A stretch of DNA of 64,000 bases from Hamadaea flava (GTDB lineage: Bacteria; Actinomycetota; Actinomycetes; Mycobacteriales; Micromonosporaceae): contig NZ_JAMZDZ010000001.1 of NCBI RefSeq assembly GCF_024172085.1, forward strand, positions 2,480,001 through 2,544,000, read 5' to 3'. This document shows positions 41,609 to 50,336 of the stretch, in pieces (position 1 is the first letter of the stretch; every line of letters starts with the position of its first letter). A model generated the notes under the pieces. It saw nothing but the letters and a program-made list of their open reading frames with translations. It did not search any database and was not told the DNA's origin. A program made the position numbers and the translations under genes.

Positions 41609-42238
41609 ATGACCGAAGATGTCGCGATCCCTCTGCCCACCGGGCAGGGCGAGGTGGCCGCCACCCTCACCGTCCCGGACGACCCCCGGGGCCTGGTCGT
41701 GTTCGCGCACGGCAGCGGCAGCTCCCGGCACAGCCCGCGCAATCGCCAGGTCGCGGACCTGCTCCAGGACCGCGGCCACGCCACGCTGCTGCTCGACCTG
41801 CTCACCGTGGCGGAGGAGATCGAGGAGCGGTCCCGCTTCGACATCCCGTTGCTGGCCGCGAGGCTCCAGACCGCTTGCCTATGGGTACGCGAAGAGCCCG
41901 CACTGGCACCCGTGCGGCTGGGCCTGTTCGGGGCCAGCACCGGGGCGGCCGCCGCTCTCATCACGGCGGCGGAACCCGGGATGGAGGTGGCCGCCGTGGT
42001 CTCCCGGGGCGGGCGGCCCGACCTGGCCGGGCCCTATCTGCCGCTCGTGCCGTCGCCGACGCTGCTCATCGTGGGCGGCGACGATCCGCAGGTACTCGAC
42101 CTCAACCGGCAGGCGGCCGGGCTGCTACCGCAGTCGCGACTGGCGATCGTGCCCGGCGCGACGCACCTGTTCGAGGAGCCCGGCGCCCTCCACCAGGTCG
42201 CCGAACTCGCCGCCGACTGGTTCACCCGTCACCTCTAG
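41609..42238 (+). CDS. Dienelactone-hydrolase-family protein
   Basis: 209 aa. FAHGSGSSRHSPRNRQVADLL and LGLFGASTGAAAAL (nucleophile in the GxSxG-like GASTG) with an acid in VGGDDPQVL and a histidine in GATHLFEEPG. This family is often fused to or located with a phosphoribosyltransferase; here it is alone. The ATG at 41609 is preferred to the one at 41576 because GGGGAAAGGGGACGAG precedes it. Divergent from padR (76 bp between starts), and its 3' end overlaps the methyltransferase gene by four bases on the opposite strand. Substrate unknown. Confidence 0.85.
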   Translation: MTEDVAIPLPTGQGEVAATLTVPDDPRGLVVFAHGSGSSRHSPRNRQVADLLQDRGHATLLLDLLTVAEEIEERSRFDIPLLAARLQTACLWVREEPALAPVRLGLFGASTGAAAALITAAEPGMEVAAVVSRGGRPDLAGPYLPLVPSPTLLIVGGDDPQVLDLNRQAAGLLPQSRLAIVPGATHLFEEPGALHQVAELAADWFTRHL

Positions 42239-42903
42239 GGGCGGTGGAACTCGGCGACCCAGCGGCGTACGGGTGGGTCCTCGTCGTCCAGCACCTCGTC
42301 GACGGCGGACGCGACCAGGCCGCCCGTCGCGAAGGCGGCGACCTCTGCCCGGGTCAGCGGCCAGGGCATCTGGCCGGGGTCGCCGTCGTCGTCGCGGGCG
42401 CGGGCCAGCACGAGCAGTGTGCCGCCCGCACCGGTGAGGGCGGCGCTGTTCGCGATCGCCGTACGCCGAGCCTCGCCCAGCAGCACCTGCACGGTGTAGA
42501 CCTCGAGCACCACGTCGAATCCGCCGAGCCAGTCCGGCGGCAGGTCGAGCAGGTCCGCGACCCGATAGTCCACCCTGGACGACGGGAATCGGCGGCGGGC
42601 CGCCGCGACGGCGGTCGGGGCCACGTCGAAGGCGACCACGTCGTAGCCCAGCCCGGCGAGGAACTCCGCGTCGTCGCCCAGCCCGCAGCCGATGACGACC
42701 GCACGGCCCGTCGCCGTCGCCCGACCGGCCGCCCAGCGGACCAACAGCGGGTTCGGCTCCAGGTCGGCCCACGGCACGACAGCCTCGCCCTGCTCGGCGG
42801 CGGCGTACAGCGTCTCGAACCAGGCAGTCGGCTCCCCGGCGGCCACCGATTCGGCGGCCAACCGGCGGGCGGTGCTGCGGTCGGTCATGCTGCGTTCGAT
42901 CAT
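42235..42903 (-). CDS. SAM-dependent methyltransferase (TPMT-like)
   Basis: 222 aa. RAVVIGCGLGDDAEFLAGLGYDVVAFDVAPTAV contains motif I and the acidic residue that binds the ribose, and VDYRVADLLDLP is motif II/III. The thiopurine-methyltransferase-like lead-in WFETLYAAAEQGEAVVPWADLEPNPLL is present. It would methylate a small thiol, halide or toxic compound. ATG at 42903; an internal ATG at 42888 is possible. It starts 10 bp after the APC permease stop, so the two share a transcript. Confidence 0.88.
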   Translation of the reverse strand: MIERSMTDRSTARRLAAESVAAGEPTAWFETLYAAAEQGEAVVPWADLEPNPLLVRWAAGRATATGRAVVIGCGLGDDAEFLAGLGYDVVAFDVAPTAVAAARRRFPSSRVDYRVADLLDLPPDWLGGFDVVLEVYTVQVLLGEARRTAIANSAALTGAGGTLLVLARARDDDGDPGQMPWPLTRAEVAAFATGGLVASAVDEVLDDEDPPVRRWVAEFHRP

Positions 42904-42913
42904 GATCGCCAGA

Positions 42914-44950
42914 TTAGCCGCCGACGTGGATGCCCGGACGTTGGGCCGGATCGGGCTCGAGCCGACGGATGATCTCGCGGACCACCGGCGGGGTGTCGCC
43001 CCGGCCCAGGATGAGGTATCGGAACAGGTGCGCCAGCGGAGCGCCCTCCGACCACTCGAAATAGCAGTGCGGGCGTACGCCGGTCTGATCGCGCAGGGCC
43101 AGCAGGATCGCCGCGATCGCGTTGGGCGCGGCCGGGCTCTGCGCCCGCAGGATCCGGTGGCCGCCGATCTCGACACCGTGCACCCGCAGGACGTCGCTGA
43201 ACTTCGACGGGTCCACGATGTCGATCTCCAGGAAGAGCACGTCGGCCCGGCCCGGCACCGGGTTCATCCCCCGCTGCTCGGACTCCTTCTCGTCGTACTC
43301 GGCGACGTCGCCCGCCTGGCGGCGGTTGGCGATCAGGTTCAGCGCCCCGTCGTGCTCCAGCGACTCGGTGACGAACCGCCGCGCGCGGTCGTCGAACTCG
43401 ATACGGTCCGCCCGCAACTCCGTCGTCCGGCTCACCCGCGAGATCAGGGACACCGCGATGATTCCGGCGATGAACAGGGCGGAGATGGCGATGCCGTCCG
43501 GCTTCTGGCGGATGTTCTCGCCCAACGCGTACAAGAGGATGAGCGTGAGGACCGCGAAGCCGGCGGCGGCCCACTTCTGCCGGTAGCGCACGGCGGAGAT
43601 GGTGACCGCGACCGCGCCCGAGACCATCATGGCCAAGATGCCGGTGGCGTAGGCGCCGGCCTGCGCGTTCACGTCCGCGCCGAACGCGATGGTGATGACC
43701 ACGGAGATGACGGTGTAGACCATGACCACCGGGCGGACCGCACGCCCCCACTCCGGCGCCATCCCGTAGGAGGGCAGGTAGCGCGGCACGATGTTGATGA
43801 GCCCGGCCATCGCCGAGGCCCCGGCGAACCACAGGATGAGGATCGTGGAGATGTCGTAGACGGTCCCGAAGCCCTCGCCGAGATACTCGTGCGCCAAGTA
43901 CGCGAGCGCACGGCCGTTGGCCTCCCCGCCGGGCTGGAACTGCTCCGCCGGGATGAGGATGGTGGTGACGAGGCTGGTCGCGATCAAATAGACCGACATG
44001 ATCAGCGCGGCCGTCGTGAGCAGCTTGCGGGTGTTCTTGATCCGCGACCGCAGACGGGTCTTGGGGTCCTCGCCGGTGGCGGCGATCAGCGGCATCATGC
44101 TCACGCCCGTCTCGAATCCGGACAGGCCCAGCACCAGCAGCGGGAACGCAACCACAGCGGGGCCGATCACGCCGGTCCAGCCGCCCTGACCGGAGGTGAG
44201 CGCGTCGGTCCAGTTCGCCCAGGCGCCGCCGGTCGTGAAGATCTCGGCGAACCCGACGACGACCACGACCGCGTTCAGCCCCAGGAAGACGGCCACGAGC
44301 GGGATGGCCACCCCGACCGCCTCGCTGAACCCGAGCAGGAACACGCCACCGAGGATGAGCAGCAGGACCACCGTGATCAGGACGGCGTGGCCGTGCAGGA
44401 AACTCGGCGCGTGCGGGTTCTCCAGCAGGTGGACCGAGGCGTCGGCGGCCGACAACGTGATGGTGACGATCCACGACGTGGCCACGAACCCGAGCAGCAC
44501 CAGGACGAACACCTTGCCGCGCCAGAACGGCAGCAGGTCTTCCAGCATCGCCACCGAGCCCTGCCCGTGCGGGCTCTCCTTGGCCACCCGCCGATACATG
44601 GGCAGCATGCCAAGCAGCGTCAGCGCCACGATCAGCAACGTCGCCAGCGGAGACAGCGCACCCGCGGCGAGCGCGGCGATGGCGGGCAGATAGGCCAACG
44701 TGGAGAAGTAGTCGACGCCGGTCAGGCACATGACCTTCCACCACGGCTGTGGTTCCGCGTGCCCCTCCTGCGCCTCCGGCCCGACGACGCCCTGCACCCG
44801 GTGCTGCAACAGCCATCGACCCAGCGGACCGGGCGGGCCGGACCGGGGACCGGGCGTCTCGACGACCGCGGGGACGGCGTACTGCGGCTTGCCGGGCCCA
44901 GCAGTGGGCTCGGTAGTGGGCTGGTTCTTCTTCTTGGTCTCGCGCGGCAC
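42914..44950 (-). CDS. APC-superfamily permease with cytoplasmic C-terminal domain
   Basis: 678 aa. A proline-rich N-terminus (1-65), then about 12 membrane helices (70-490), starting with [24 protein letters not shown] and the signature [28 protein letters not shown] 170-residue soluble C-terminal part follows. The layout is like KimA-type and amino-acid permeases of this size; the transported solute (potassium or an amino acid) cannot be decided. No c-di-AMP riboswitch fits in the 50-bp gap upstream. Co-transcribed with the methyltransferase; divergent from the M50-like gene. Confidence 0.85.
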   Translation of the reverse strand: MPRETKKKNQPTTEPTAGPGKPQYAVPAVVETPGPRSGPPGPLGRWLLQHRVQGVVGPEAQEGHAEPQPWWKVMCLTGVDYFSTLAYLPAIAALAAGALSPLATLLIVALTLLGMLPMYRRVAKESPHGQGSVAMLEDLLPFWRGKVFVLVLLGFVATSWIVTITLSAADASVHLLENPHAPSFLHGHAVLITVVLLLILGGVFLLGFSEAVGVAIPLVAVFLGLNAVVVVVGFAEIFTTGGAWANWTDALTSGQGGWTGVIGPAVVAFPLLVLGLSGFETGVSMMPLIAATGEDPKTRLRSRIKNTRKLLTTAALIMSVYLIATSLVTTILIPAEQFQPGGEANGRALAYLAHEYLGEGFGTVYDISTILILWFAGASAMAGLINIVPRYLPSYGMAPEWGRAVRPVVMVYTVISVVITIAFGADVNAQAGAYATGILAMMVSGAVAVTISAVRYRQKWAAAGFAVLTLILLYALGENIRQKPDGIAISALFIAGIIAVSLISRVSRTTELRADRIEFDDRARRFVTESLEHDGALNLIANRRQAGDVAEYDEKESEQRGMNPVPGRADVLFLEIDIVDPSKFSDVLRVHGVEIGGHRILRAQSPAAPNAIAAILLALRDQTGVRPHCYFEWSEGAPLAHLFRYLILGRGDTPPVVREIIRRLEPDPAQRPGIHVGG

Positions 44951-45000
44951 CCGATCACGATAGGGGGTTTGACCAAATCACCGAAGGGAAGGTTGACGTT

Positions 45001-45609
45001 ATGCGTCATCGGTCCACCTTCGCGCAGTTCGCCGACGAGAGCGGCGTCCTGCTGATCGTCGCGATCCTGGTCGCCGGGCTCGCCGCCGTACGCCTGCCCG
45101 CCGCACATCCGGGCAGGTCAACGGGTGCGTACCTGATCGCCGGGCTGATCACGTTAGCCGTCTTCGGGCTGTGCGCGGCAGCGCATGAGCTTGCTCACGC
45201 GATAGCTCCGGCATCGGGGTCGGCGTCGGCGGAGTTGGTGGCGGCGGCGGCCGGGCCGCTCGCGAGCCTCGGGCTCGGCGGTCTCTGCGGCGTCGCGACG
45301 GCGGCGTTGGCTCTGTCGGGCGCGGGCGGCCTGACCGTGTCGGTGGCCGCCTACATCGGCTTGGCCAATCTCGTGCTGGCCGCCGGAACGCTGCTCCCCG
45401 GGGCGTCGTCAGACGGCGGACGGCTGCTGCGGGCCTGGATCTGGCGGACGACCGGCGACCCTCGCCGGGCGACGCGGGGTGCGGCGCGGACCGGCCGCGC
45501 GATCGGATTCGCCCTCATCCTCGGCGGCGTCGTCGTCCTCGTCGCCGGAGCTGCGGTCGCGGGCATCTGGCTCGCCCTGACCGGCTGGTTCGTCGCCGCC
45601 CAACTGTGA
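45001..45609 (+). CDS. Small M50-like (site-2 type) membrane metalloprotease
   Basis: 202 aa with four or five membrane helices. HELAH at 62-66 matches the HExxH zinc motif. LLPGASSDGGRLLRAWIW (D138) matches the second S2P signature LPxxxxDGGRxLRA that gives the third zinc ligand. There is no PDZ domain and the protein is shorter than most M50 members. It might cleave a membrane-bound regulator. 57 bp upstream of the zinc-ribbon gene; ATG start. All zinc ligands are present, so it is probably active. Confidence 0.75.
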   Translation: MRHRSTFAQFADESGVLLIVAILVAGLAAVRLPAAHPGRSTGAYLIAGLITLAVFGLCAAAHELAHAIAPASGSASAELVAAAAGPLASLGLGGLCGVATAALALSGAGGLTVSVAAYIGLANLVLAAGTLLPGASSDGGRLLRAWIWRTTGDPRRATRGAARTGRAIGFALILGGVVVLVAGAAVAGIWLALTGWFVAAQL

Positions 45610-45666
45610 TCCCGCGATCTTGTCGCGCCTCGCCGCGAACCGGGTCGACGTGACAGAATCAGGCGC

Positions 45667-46416
45667 ATGTCCAAAGTCACCTGCGTCGAGTGTGGGCATA
45701 CCGAGCACGGCGACAGCTCTTACTGCATGAATCCGACGTGTGGCGAGCTATTGCCGACCGCGGTGCGTACGCAGTCGCAAGTGGACATCATCGACACGTC
45801 GGCTGTGGACTCACCAGTTGCCGAGTCACCGGAGCCGCTGGTCGAGCGGGCCGCAGAGCCGGCGTCCGTTGTGGATGATCCGGCTCCGCCCCTTATCGAT
45901 GAGCCGGCTGCCTCGATCGAGCAGCCGCCGGTCGCCGCTCCCCCACTGCCCCCGCACCGCCCCGTACGCCGCAAGTCCGCGGTCGCGGCCGTCTCCAGCG
46001 CCCGCCGCTGGCTGCTGGGGTTGGGCGCGGCGGTCATCCTCTTCGCGCTCGCCGTGGCGTTCAGCCGAGGCACCACCCGGCCGACCCCCGAGATCTCCCC
46101 GGAGGCACTGCCCCGGGCGTCGGAGGTCGCGGCGATGGCGCCCCAGGTGACCTCCGTCAAGGACGAACGGGTCGCGGTGACCCTGGCCATCACCGACCAC
46201 AGCGAGGGCAAGGCGGCCTTCTACGTGGTGGGCGGCCCGGTCGGCGGTGAACCGACCACATTGGCCGATGGGCAGAAGGGCGCGGCCACGATCCGGGTCA
46301 ACGCCCTCAATCCCGAGGTCGAGTACTGTTTCGTCGTCGTCGCGGTGTTGTCCGTCGATGAGTTCGCCCCGTCCGCGCAGGTGTGCACGAACCGATTCGG
46401 AACGAAGAAGTCATGA
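45667..46416 (+). CDS. Zinc-ribbon membrane protein with FN3-like C-terminus
   Basis: 249 aa. Residues 6-25 hold a CVECGH and CMNPTCG pair, a zinc ribbon. A disordered Pro/Glu/Ala linker (30-105), one membrane helix (LLGLGAAVILFALAVAF, about 115-131) and an extracytoplasmic beta domain with two cysteines (EYCFVVVAV and AQVCTNR) follow. The single helix puts the zinc ribbon inside and the beta domain outside. Its stop overlaps the start of the EccA-like gene (ATGA), so it is coupled to it and probably serves the secretion system. Precise role unknown. Confidence 0.8.
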   Translation: MSKVTCVECGHTEHGDSSYCMNPTCGELLPTAVRTQSQVDIIDTSAVDSPVAESPEPLVERAAEPASVVDDPAPPLIDEPAASIEQPPVAAPPLPPHRPVRRKSAVAAVSSARRWLLGLGAAVILFALAVAFSRGTTRPTPEISPEALPRASEVAAMAPQVTSVKDERVAVTLAITDHSEGKAAFYVVGGPVGGEPTTLADGQKGAATIRVNALNPEVEYCFVVVAVLSVDEFAPSAQVCTNRFGTKKS

Positions 46417-48077
46417 GTGAAACGCTGCACGTCTCGCCGGACCTGCCGGGTGCGTACCCACGGGTCCAGGACGCCCTGTCGATGGCGCGCCCAGGTGATC
46501 AGATCGTCGTCAGCCCCGGTGAATACGCCGAGAACATCCGGCTCGACAACCGGACCGTCCTGATCAGCGCGGCCGAGCCGGGCACCGTGACCCTCTACGC
46601 CGCTGATCCACTGTGGCCGGTCATCGAGGCCCGGGGCAGTCTGATCGAACTGCGGCACCTGCGCATCGTCAGCGCGGAGGGCGCCGCGGTGGCGGCCACG
46701 CAGACGGACCTGAAGATCCTCGACTGCGAGATGTCGGCCGCCTCCGGCACGGGTGTGCACCTCGGCTCCGGCTGCCAGTTCGAACTGGACCGGTGCCGCG
46801 TCGTCGGCGCGCAGTTGGGCGTACAGCTCGACGGGTGCGCCGGGACGATGACGAACTGCACGATCTCGGAGATCGTCTCAGACGGCATCCTGATCCGCTC
46901 GGCCGACCCGGTGCTGCGCAACTGTGTGGTCAGCGACGCCGGTTACCGCGGCGTCTACATCTACGACTACTCCCGGCCCACCCTGGAGAACTGCGGCGTC
47001 TCGCGTACGGGCGACATCGGGATCGCCGTCGCCCAGCAGAGCAACCCGATCATGCGCCGCTGCCGGATCACCGAGACGGGCGGCGTCGGGATCAGCGTCG
47101 CCGCCGGCTGCGGCGGGCAGATCTCCGGGTGTGTCGCCGAGCAGACGGCCGCGCCGGGCATCCTGATCGCGCCGGGCAGCACAGTCGAGGTCGTCGAGGC
47201 CGGTCGGCCGCCGGCGGCGAAGATCGAGCCCGTCGCGGCAGCCGGCCGACAGGACGTCGCCCGCTCCGAAGACCTGCTCGGCCAGCTGGACGCCCTGGTC
47301 GGGCTGCCCGGCGTCAAGGCCGAGGTGCACGGGATCATCGACGAACTCCAGGTCAACGAGTGGCGGCGCAGCGGCGGCCTGTCCGTCGCGCAGTCCACCA
47401 ACCACCTGATCTTCGCCGGATCGCCGGGTACCGGTAAGACGACGGTCGCCCGGATCTACGGCCAGTTGCTGGCCGCCCTCGGCATCCTGCCCCGGGGTGA
47501 CTTCGTCGAGGTGTCCCGGCGCGACCTCGTCGGGCAGTACCTCGGGCACACCGCCGAGAAGACGTCGGCCGCGTTCGAGAAGGCTCTCGGCGGGGTGCTG
47601 TTCATCGACGAGGCGTACACCTTGTCGCGTACCTTCGGGTCGGGTGGCGACTTCGGCCAGGAGGCGATCGACACCCTGGTCAAGCTGATGGAGGACCACC
47701 GGCACGAGATCGCCGTGATCGCCGCCGGATACACCGGCGAGATGAACGACTTCCTCGACGCCAACCCCGGTCTGGCCTCCCGGTTCAACAAGACGATCGT
47801 CTTCGAGGACTACGAGGCGGACGAGCTGGTCGCCATCCTCAACACGATGGCCGAGGCCAACGAGTACACGTTGGACCCCCAGCTGCTCGCCGCGATCGGC
47901 GGTTACTTCTCCGCACTGACCCGCGACCGCAACTTCGGCAACGCCCGGGAAGCGCGCAAACTGTTCGACGGGATGCGCAAGGCGCAGGCCCAGCGGCTGC
48001 GGCAGTTGCGCCGGGTGCCGACAGCAGAGGAACTCCAGTTGCTCGTCTTCGACGACCTGGCCACCGTGCTGGCTTGA
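46413..48077 (+). CDS. EccA-like AAA+ ATPase with N-terminal beta-helix
   Basis: 554 aa. Residues 5-275 form a right-handed parallel beta-helix (NosD/pectate-lyase type) with repeating turns such as GIGIAVAQQSNPIMRRCRI. Residues 285-554 are an EccA/CbbX-type AAA+ domain. Walker A is GSPGTGKTT with K342, Walker B is GVLFIDEAYTLSR, the arginine finger is in ANPGLASRFNK, and the CbbX-like RNFGNAREARKLFD carries sensor 2. Mycobacterial EccA has N-terminal TPRs; here a beta-helix takes that place. EccA proteins bind and release ESX substrates in the cytosol. ATG at 46413 in a 4-bp overlap with the upstream gene. Converges with the substrate-like array. Confidence 0.88.
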   Translation: MSETLHVSPDLPGAYPRVQDALSMARPGDQIVVSPGEYAENIRLDNRTVLISAAEPGTVTLYAADPLWPVIEARGSLIELRHLRIVSAEGAAVAATQTDLKILDCEMSAASGTGVHLGSGCQFELDRCRVVGAQLGVQLDGCAGTMTNCTISEIVSDGILIRSADPVLRNCVVSDAGYRGVYIYDYSRPTLENCGVSRTGDIGIAVAQQSNPIMRRCRITETGGVGISVAAGCGGQISGCVAEQTAAPGILIAPGSTVEVVEAGRPPAAKIEPVAAAGRQDVARSEDLLGQLDALVGLPGVKAEVHGIIDELQVNEWRRSGGLSVAQSTNHLIFAGSPGTGKTTVARIYGQLLAALGILPRGDFVEVSRRDLVGQYLGHTAEKTSAAFEKALGGVLFIDEAYTLSRTFGSGGDFGQEAIDTLVKLMEDHRHEIAVIAAGYTGEMNDFLDANPGLASRFNKTIVFEDYEADELVAILNTMAEANEYTLDPQLLAAIGGYFSALTRDRNFGNAREARKLFDGMRKAQAQRLRQLRRVPTAEELQLLVFDDLATVLA

Positions 48078-48087
48078 CTACGCTTAC

Positions 48088-48116
48088 GCCCGCGCTCTCG
48101 AAACTTGAGCGCGGGC
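48088..48116. terminator. Bidirectional terminator between eccA-like gene and paralogue array
   Basis: GCCCGCGCTC and GAGCGCGGGC are perfect 10-bp complements around a 9-nt loop, in the 51-bp gap between convergent genes. It suits termination from both sides. Confidence 0.75.
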
Positions 48117-48128
48117 GCTGCGGACTCC

Positions 48129-50300
48129 TCAGGCGGTTCCGTAAACGCGGGGTGCCGGCTCCTGCTCGGTCACCTCTGGCGTCGGCGGTTGCGTCCAGCC
48201 AACCGTCTCGGACGCCACGACCTTGGGCTTGTCGGCGTTGGCGTCCTTGCCACGCCCGGTGAGAGCGGCCGGTCCGTTGCCGACTCCGGGGTCCACGAGT
48301 TTGGGGCCGCCTCGGCGTACCGGACGCGGGCCGCCGCCTCCGCCGCCACCACTGGCCCCACCCCCCATGCCGCCCATCGGCGGAAGGTACGGAGTGGACT
48401 CCATCGGCGTACCGGCGCCGCCGTTGATCGGCGTGTCGGTGGTCGGAGTCGGGCCGGGCTCGATGGGCTCGATGGGCGTGACAGGCGTGCTCTTGCCACC
48501 GCCTCCGCCGCCACCGCCGTTGGGGCCGGCCGTGTTCCGGCCGTCGAGGGACACCGGGGAACGGGGGTTGTTCCACGGGTTGTCGTCCCACCAGTCTGGC
48601 CGGGCCGAGGACCCCGGATCGGTGCCGTTGCCGCTGCCCGGCGTGATCGGAATCGTCGTACCCGGGGTGCCGCCGCCGTTGTTCGGAGTCGTCGTGCCTC
48701 CCCCGGTCGTGGGAACGGTGGGGATCGTGGGAACGACCACGCCGGTACCGGTGCCGGGGGTCGTCGTCCCGGTACCGGGAAGGGTCGGAATCACCGGCGG
48801 GGTCACTCCCGTCACGCCGGAGTTACCGGGAGTCGCACCTGAGGTGGCTCCCGGAGTGGTGCCTGGCGTCGTCCCGGGAGTGTCGGTCGGCTTGGTGGTG
48901 TCGGCACCGGTGTTGCCGTTCGGGTTCGGATTCGGGTCCTGGGTGTTCGCCCCGTGAGTCTTTCCACCTTTGTTGTTGCCCGGCTTGTTCTTGTCGTCGC
49001 CCGGCTTGTTCTTGTTGTCACCGGGCTTGTTCTTGTTGTCGCCCGGCTTGTTCTCCTTGTCGTCCGGCAGGCCGCCGCCCGGCCAGGGGGCGCTGCGTTC
49101 CTGGAACCCGTTCTTCGGCTTCTGCTGAGTGTTCGGGCCCGCCCCAGGGCCGGCTCCTGGCTTCCGCTCGTCGTCCACCTCCGGCTTCGGCTTGGTCGGC
49201 TTGAGCACTGCCTCCAGCATCAATCCCTTGTACGGCTGAGGAAGCGGTCGCCAGGACGAATTGGCGACGATTCCCTCGCTCATCTCCTTGCCGATCGCCC
49301 GAAGCCGCTTCGCGAACTCGTCCTCGCGATCCTGTGCCTTATCGCGGTACTTGTCCATGAGCTGTTGTGCGGTCTTGCCCATCCAGGAGCCGTTCACCTG
49401 CGCGTACTCGATATGCGCGTTCCACATCTTCGTCAGATCGTCGATGTCGTTCCGGTACCGGGTCAATTCCTGTTCGGCCAGCTCCCGGGCCGTCCTGATG
49501 GAGTGGGCCGCCCGGCCCAGCATCTGCGTCAGATTCTGAAGCTTGACGCTCCACTCCGACATCGAGGCGGCCGCCTCGTCCGACGCGCCGTCGAATGCCT
49601 TCGCGGCATCTCCGGCCCAGACCTTCGGCCGAGTCACCTGACCCACCCGATCCTGAAGCCGGGACGAGTAGGTCAGCAGATGCGTGCCGATCACCCCGAA
49701 TCCGGTGGCGAGGTGAGTCAGCGGCTCATCCTTGACGCCCCAGATGGTCCATAGCACCTGCGGATACTCGATGTGGTCCCAATCGCTGGCCGGCGGCGGA
49801 TCGGTGGTAGGCAAGGTGCTCCGACCGGCGACATCCGGCTCCGCCTTCACCACGATCACCGTGCTGACGTAGTAGCCCGGATGGTCGAAGCCGACTCCTG
49901 TCTTCTTCAGGATCGACTCGTCGACCTTGTCGAACTCTTTCTGCCCGTATACCTCGTTGTTGCCGTACTCGGCCGCCGCGATCTCGACCATCTTGCGATG
50001 CGACGCCAGGCCGTCGCGTACCACGTTCAGGTATCCGACGACCCCGGCCCTGGGATTGCCCAGGTACGCCCGCGCTGTCTGGACGAGATACGTGACCTCC
50101 GGAAGGTCGGCACCACCCATCGACGCATCGTGAATCTGATCGACATACTCCGTGATCTTGCTGTTCGTCCCGTATCGAACGTGCTTGCCGCTGCCGTCGA
50201 GGATGTCGCCGGAGTCGTCCCCGAACTGCTTCTCGAGCTTGCCGAAATCGTGCGTCCACTCCAGCATCTCGCCGCCGTGGACGTGCACCTCGTCAGCCAT
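48129..50300 (-). CDS. Large WXG protein, ESX array paralogue 1
   Basis: 723 aa, no signal peptide. Residues 1-190 are a first domain beginning ADEVHVHGGEMLEWTHDFGKLE. Residues 195-320 are a WXG100-like helical hairpin with W228-A-G followed by SEWSVKLQNLTQMLGRAAHSI. PYKGLMLEAV (about 355) closes the folded part. Then comes a Pro/Gly/Thr/Asn-rich region with seven-residue NKPGDNK repeats. The conserved tail follows: SPVSLDGR, PYLPPM, RRGGPKLVDPG, LTGRG. Paralogue 2 has the same layout and its tryptophan at the same position. Likely exported by the EccC/EccD system or a scaffold on the cell surface. ATG preceded by GGAGGAGG. Last gene of the leftward operon. Confidence 0.82.
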   Translation of the reverse strand: MADEVHVHGGEMLEWTHDFGKLEKQFGDDSGDILDGSGKHVRYGTNSKITEYVDQIHDASMGGADLPEVTYLVQTARAYLGNPRAGVVGYLNVVRDGLASHRKMVEIAAAEYGNNEVYGQKEFDKVDESILKKTGVGFDHPGYYVSTVIVVKAEPDVAGRSTLPTTDPPPASDWDHIEYPQVLWTIWGVKDEPLTHLATGFGVIGTHLLTYSSRLQDRVGQVTRPKVWAGDAAKAFDGASDEAAASMSEWSVKLQNLTQMLGRAAHSIRTARELAEQELTRYRNDIDDLTKMWNAHIEYAQVNGSWMGKTAQQLMDKYRDKAQDREDEFAKRLRAIGKEMSEGIVANSSWRPLPQPYKGLMLEAVLKPTKPKPEVDDERKPGAGPGAGPNTQQKPKNGFQERSAPWPGGGLPDDKENKPGDNKNKPGDNKNKPGDDKNKPGNNKGGKTHGANTQDPNPNPNGNTGADTTKPTDTPGTTPGTTPGATSGATPGNSGVTGVTPPVIPTLPGTGTTTPGTGTGVVVPTIPTVPTTGGGTTTPNNGGGTPGTTIPITPGSGNGTDPGSSARPDWWDDNPWNNPRSPVSLDGRNTAGPNGGGGGGGGKSTPVTPIEPIEPGPTPTTDTPINGGAGTPMESTPYLPPMGGMGGGASGGGGGGGPRPVRRGGPKLVDPGVGNGPAALTGRGKDANADKPKVVASETVGWTQPPTPEVTEQEPAPRVYGTA
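48970..49065 (-). repeat. 21-bp tandem repeat in paralogue 1
   Basis: About four and a half copies of a 21-bp unit coding NKPGDNK. It makes a flexible, charged hinge between folded part and tail. It is absent from the other four paralogues, which carry different short repeats at the same place. Confidence 0.8.
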
Positions 50301-50336
50301 GGCGACCTCCTCCTCCGGGCATCGATACTCGCCCCA

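Noticed and set aside
44951-45000. c-di-AMP or potassium-type riboswitch before the APC permease
   Set aside because: Only 50 bp separate the divergent starts, too short for the known riboswitch classes.
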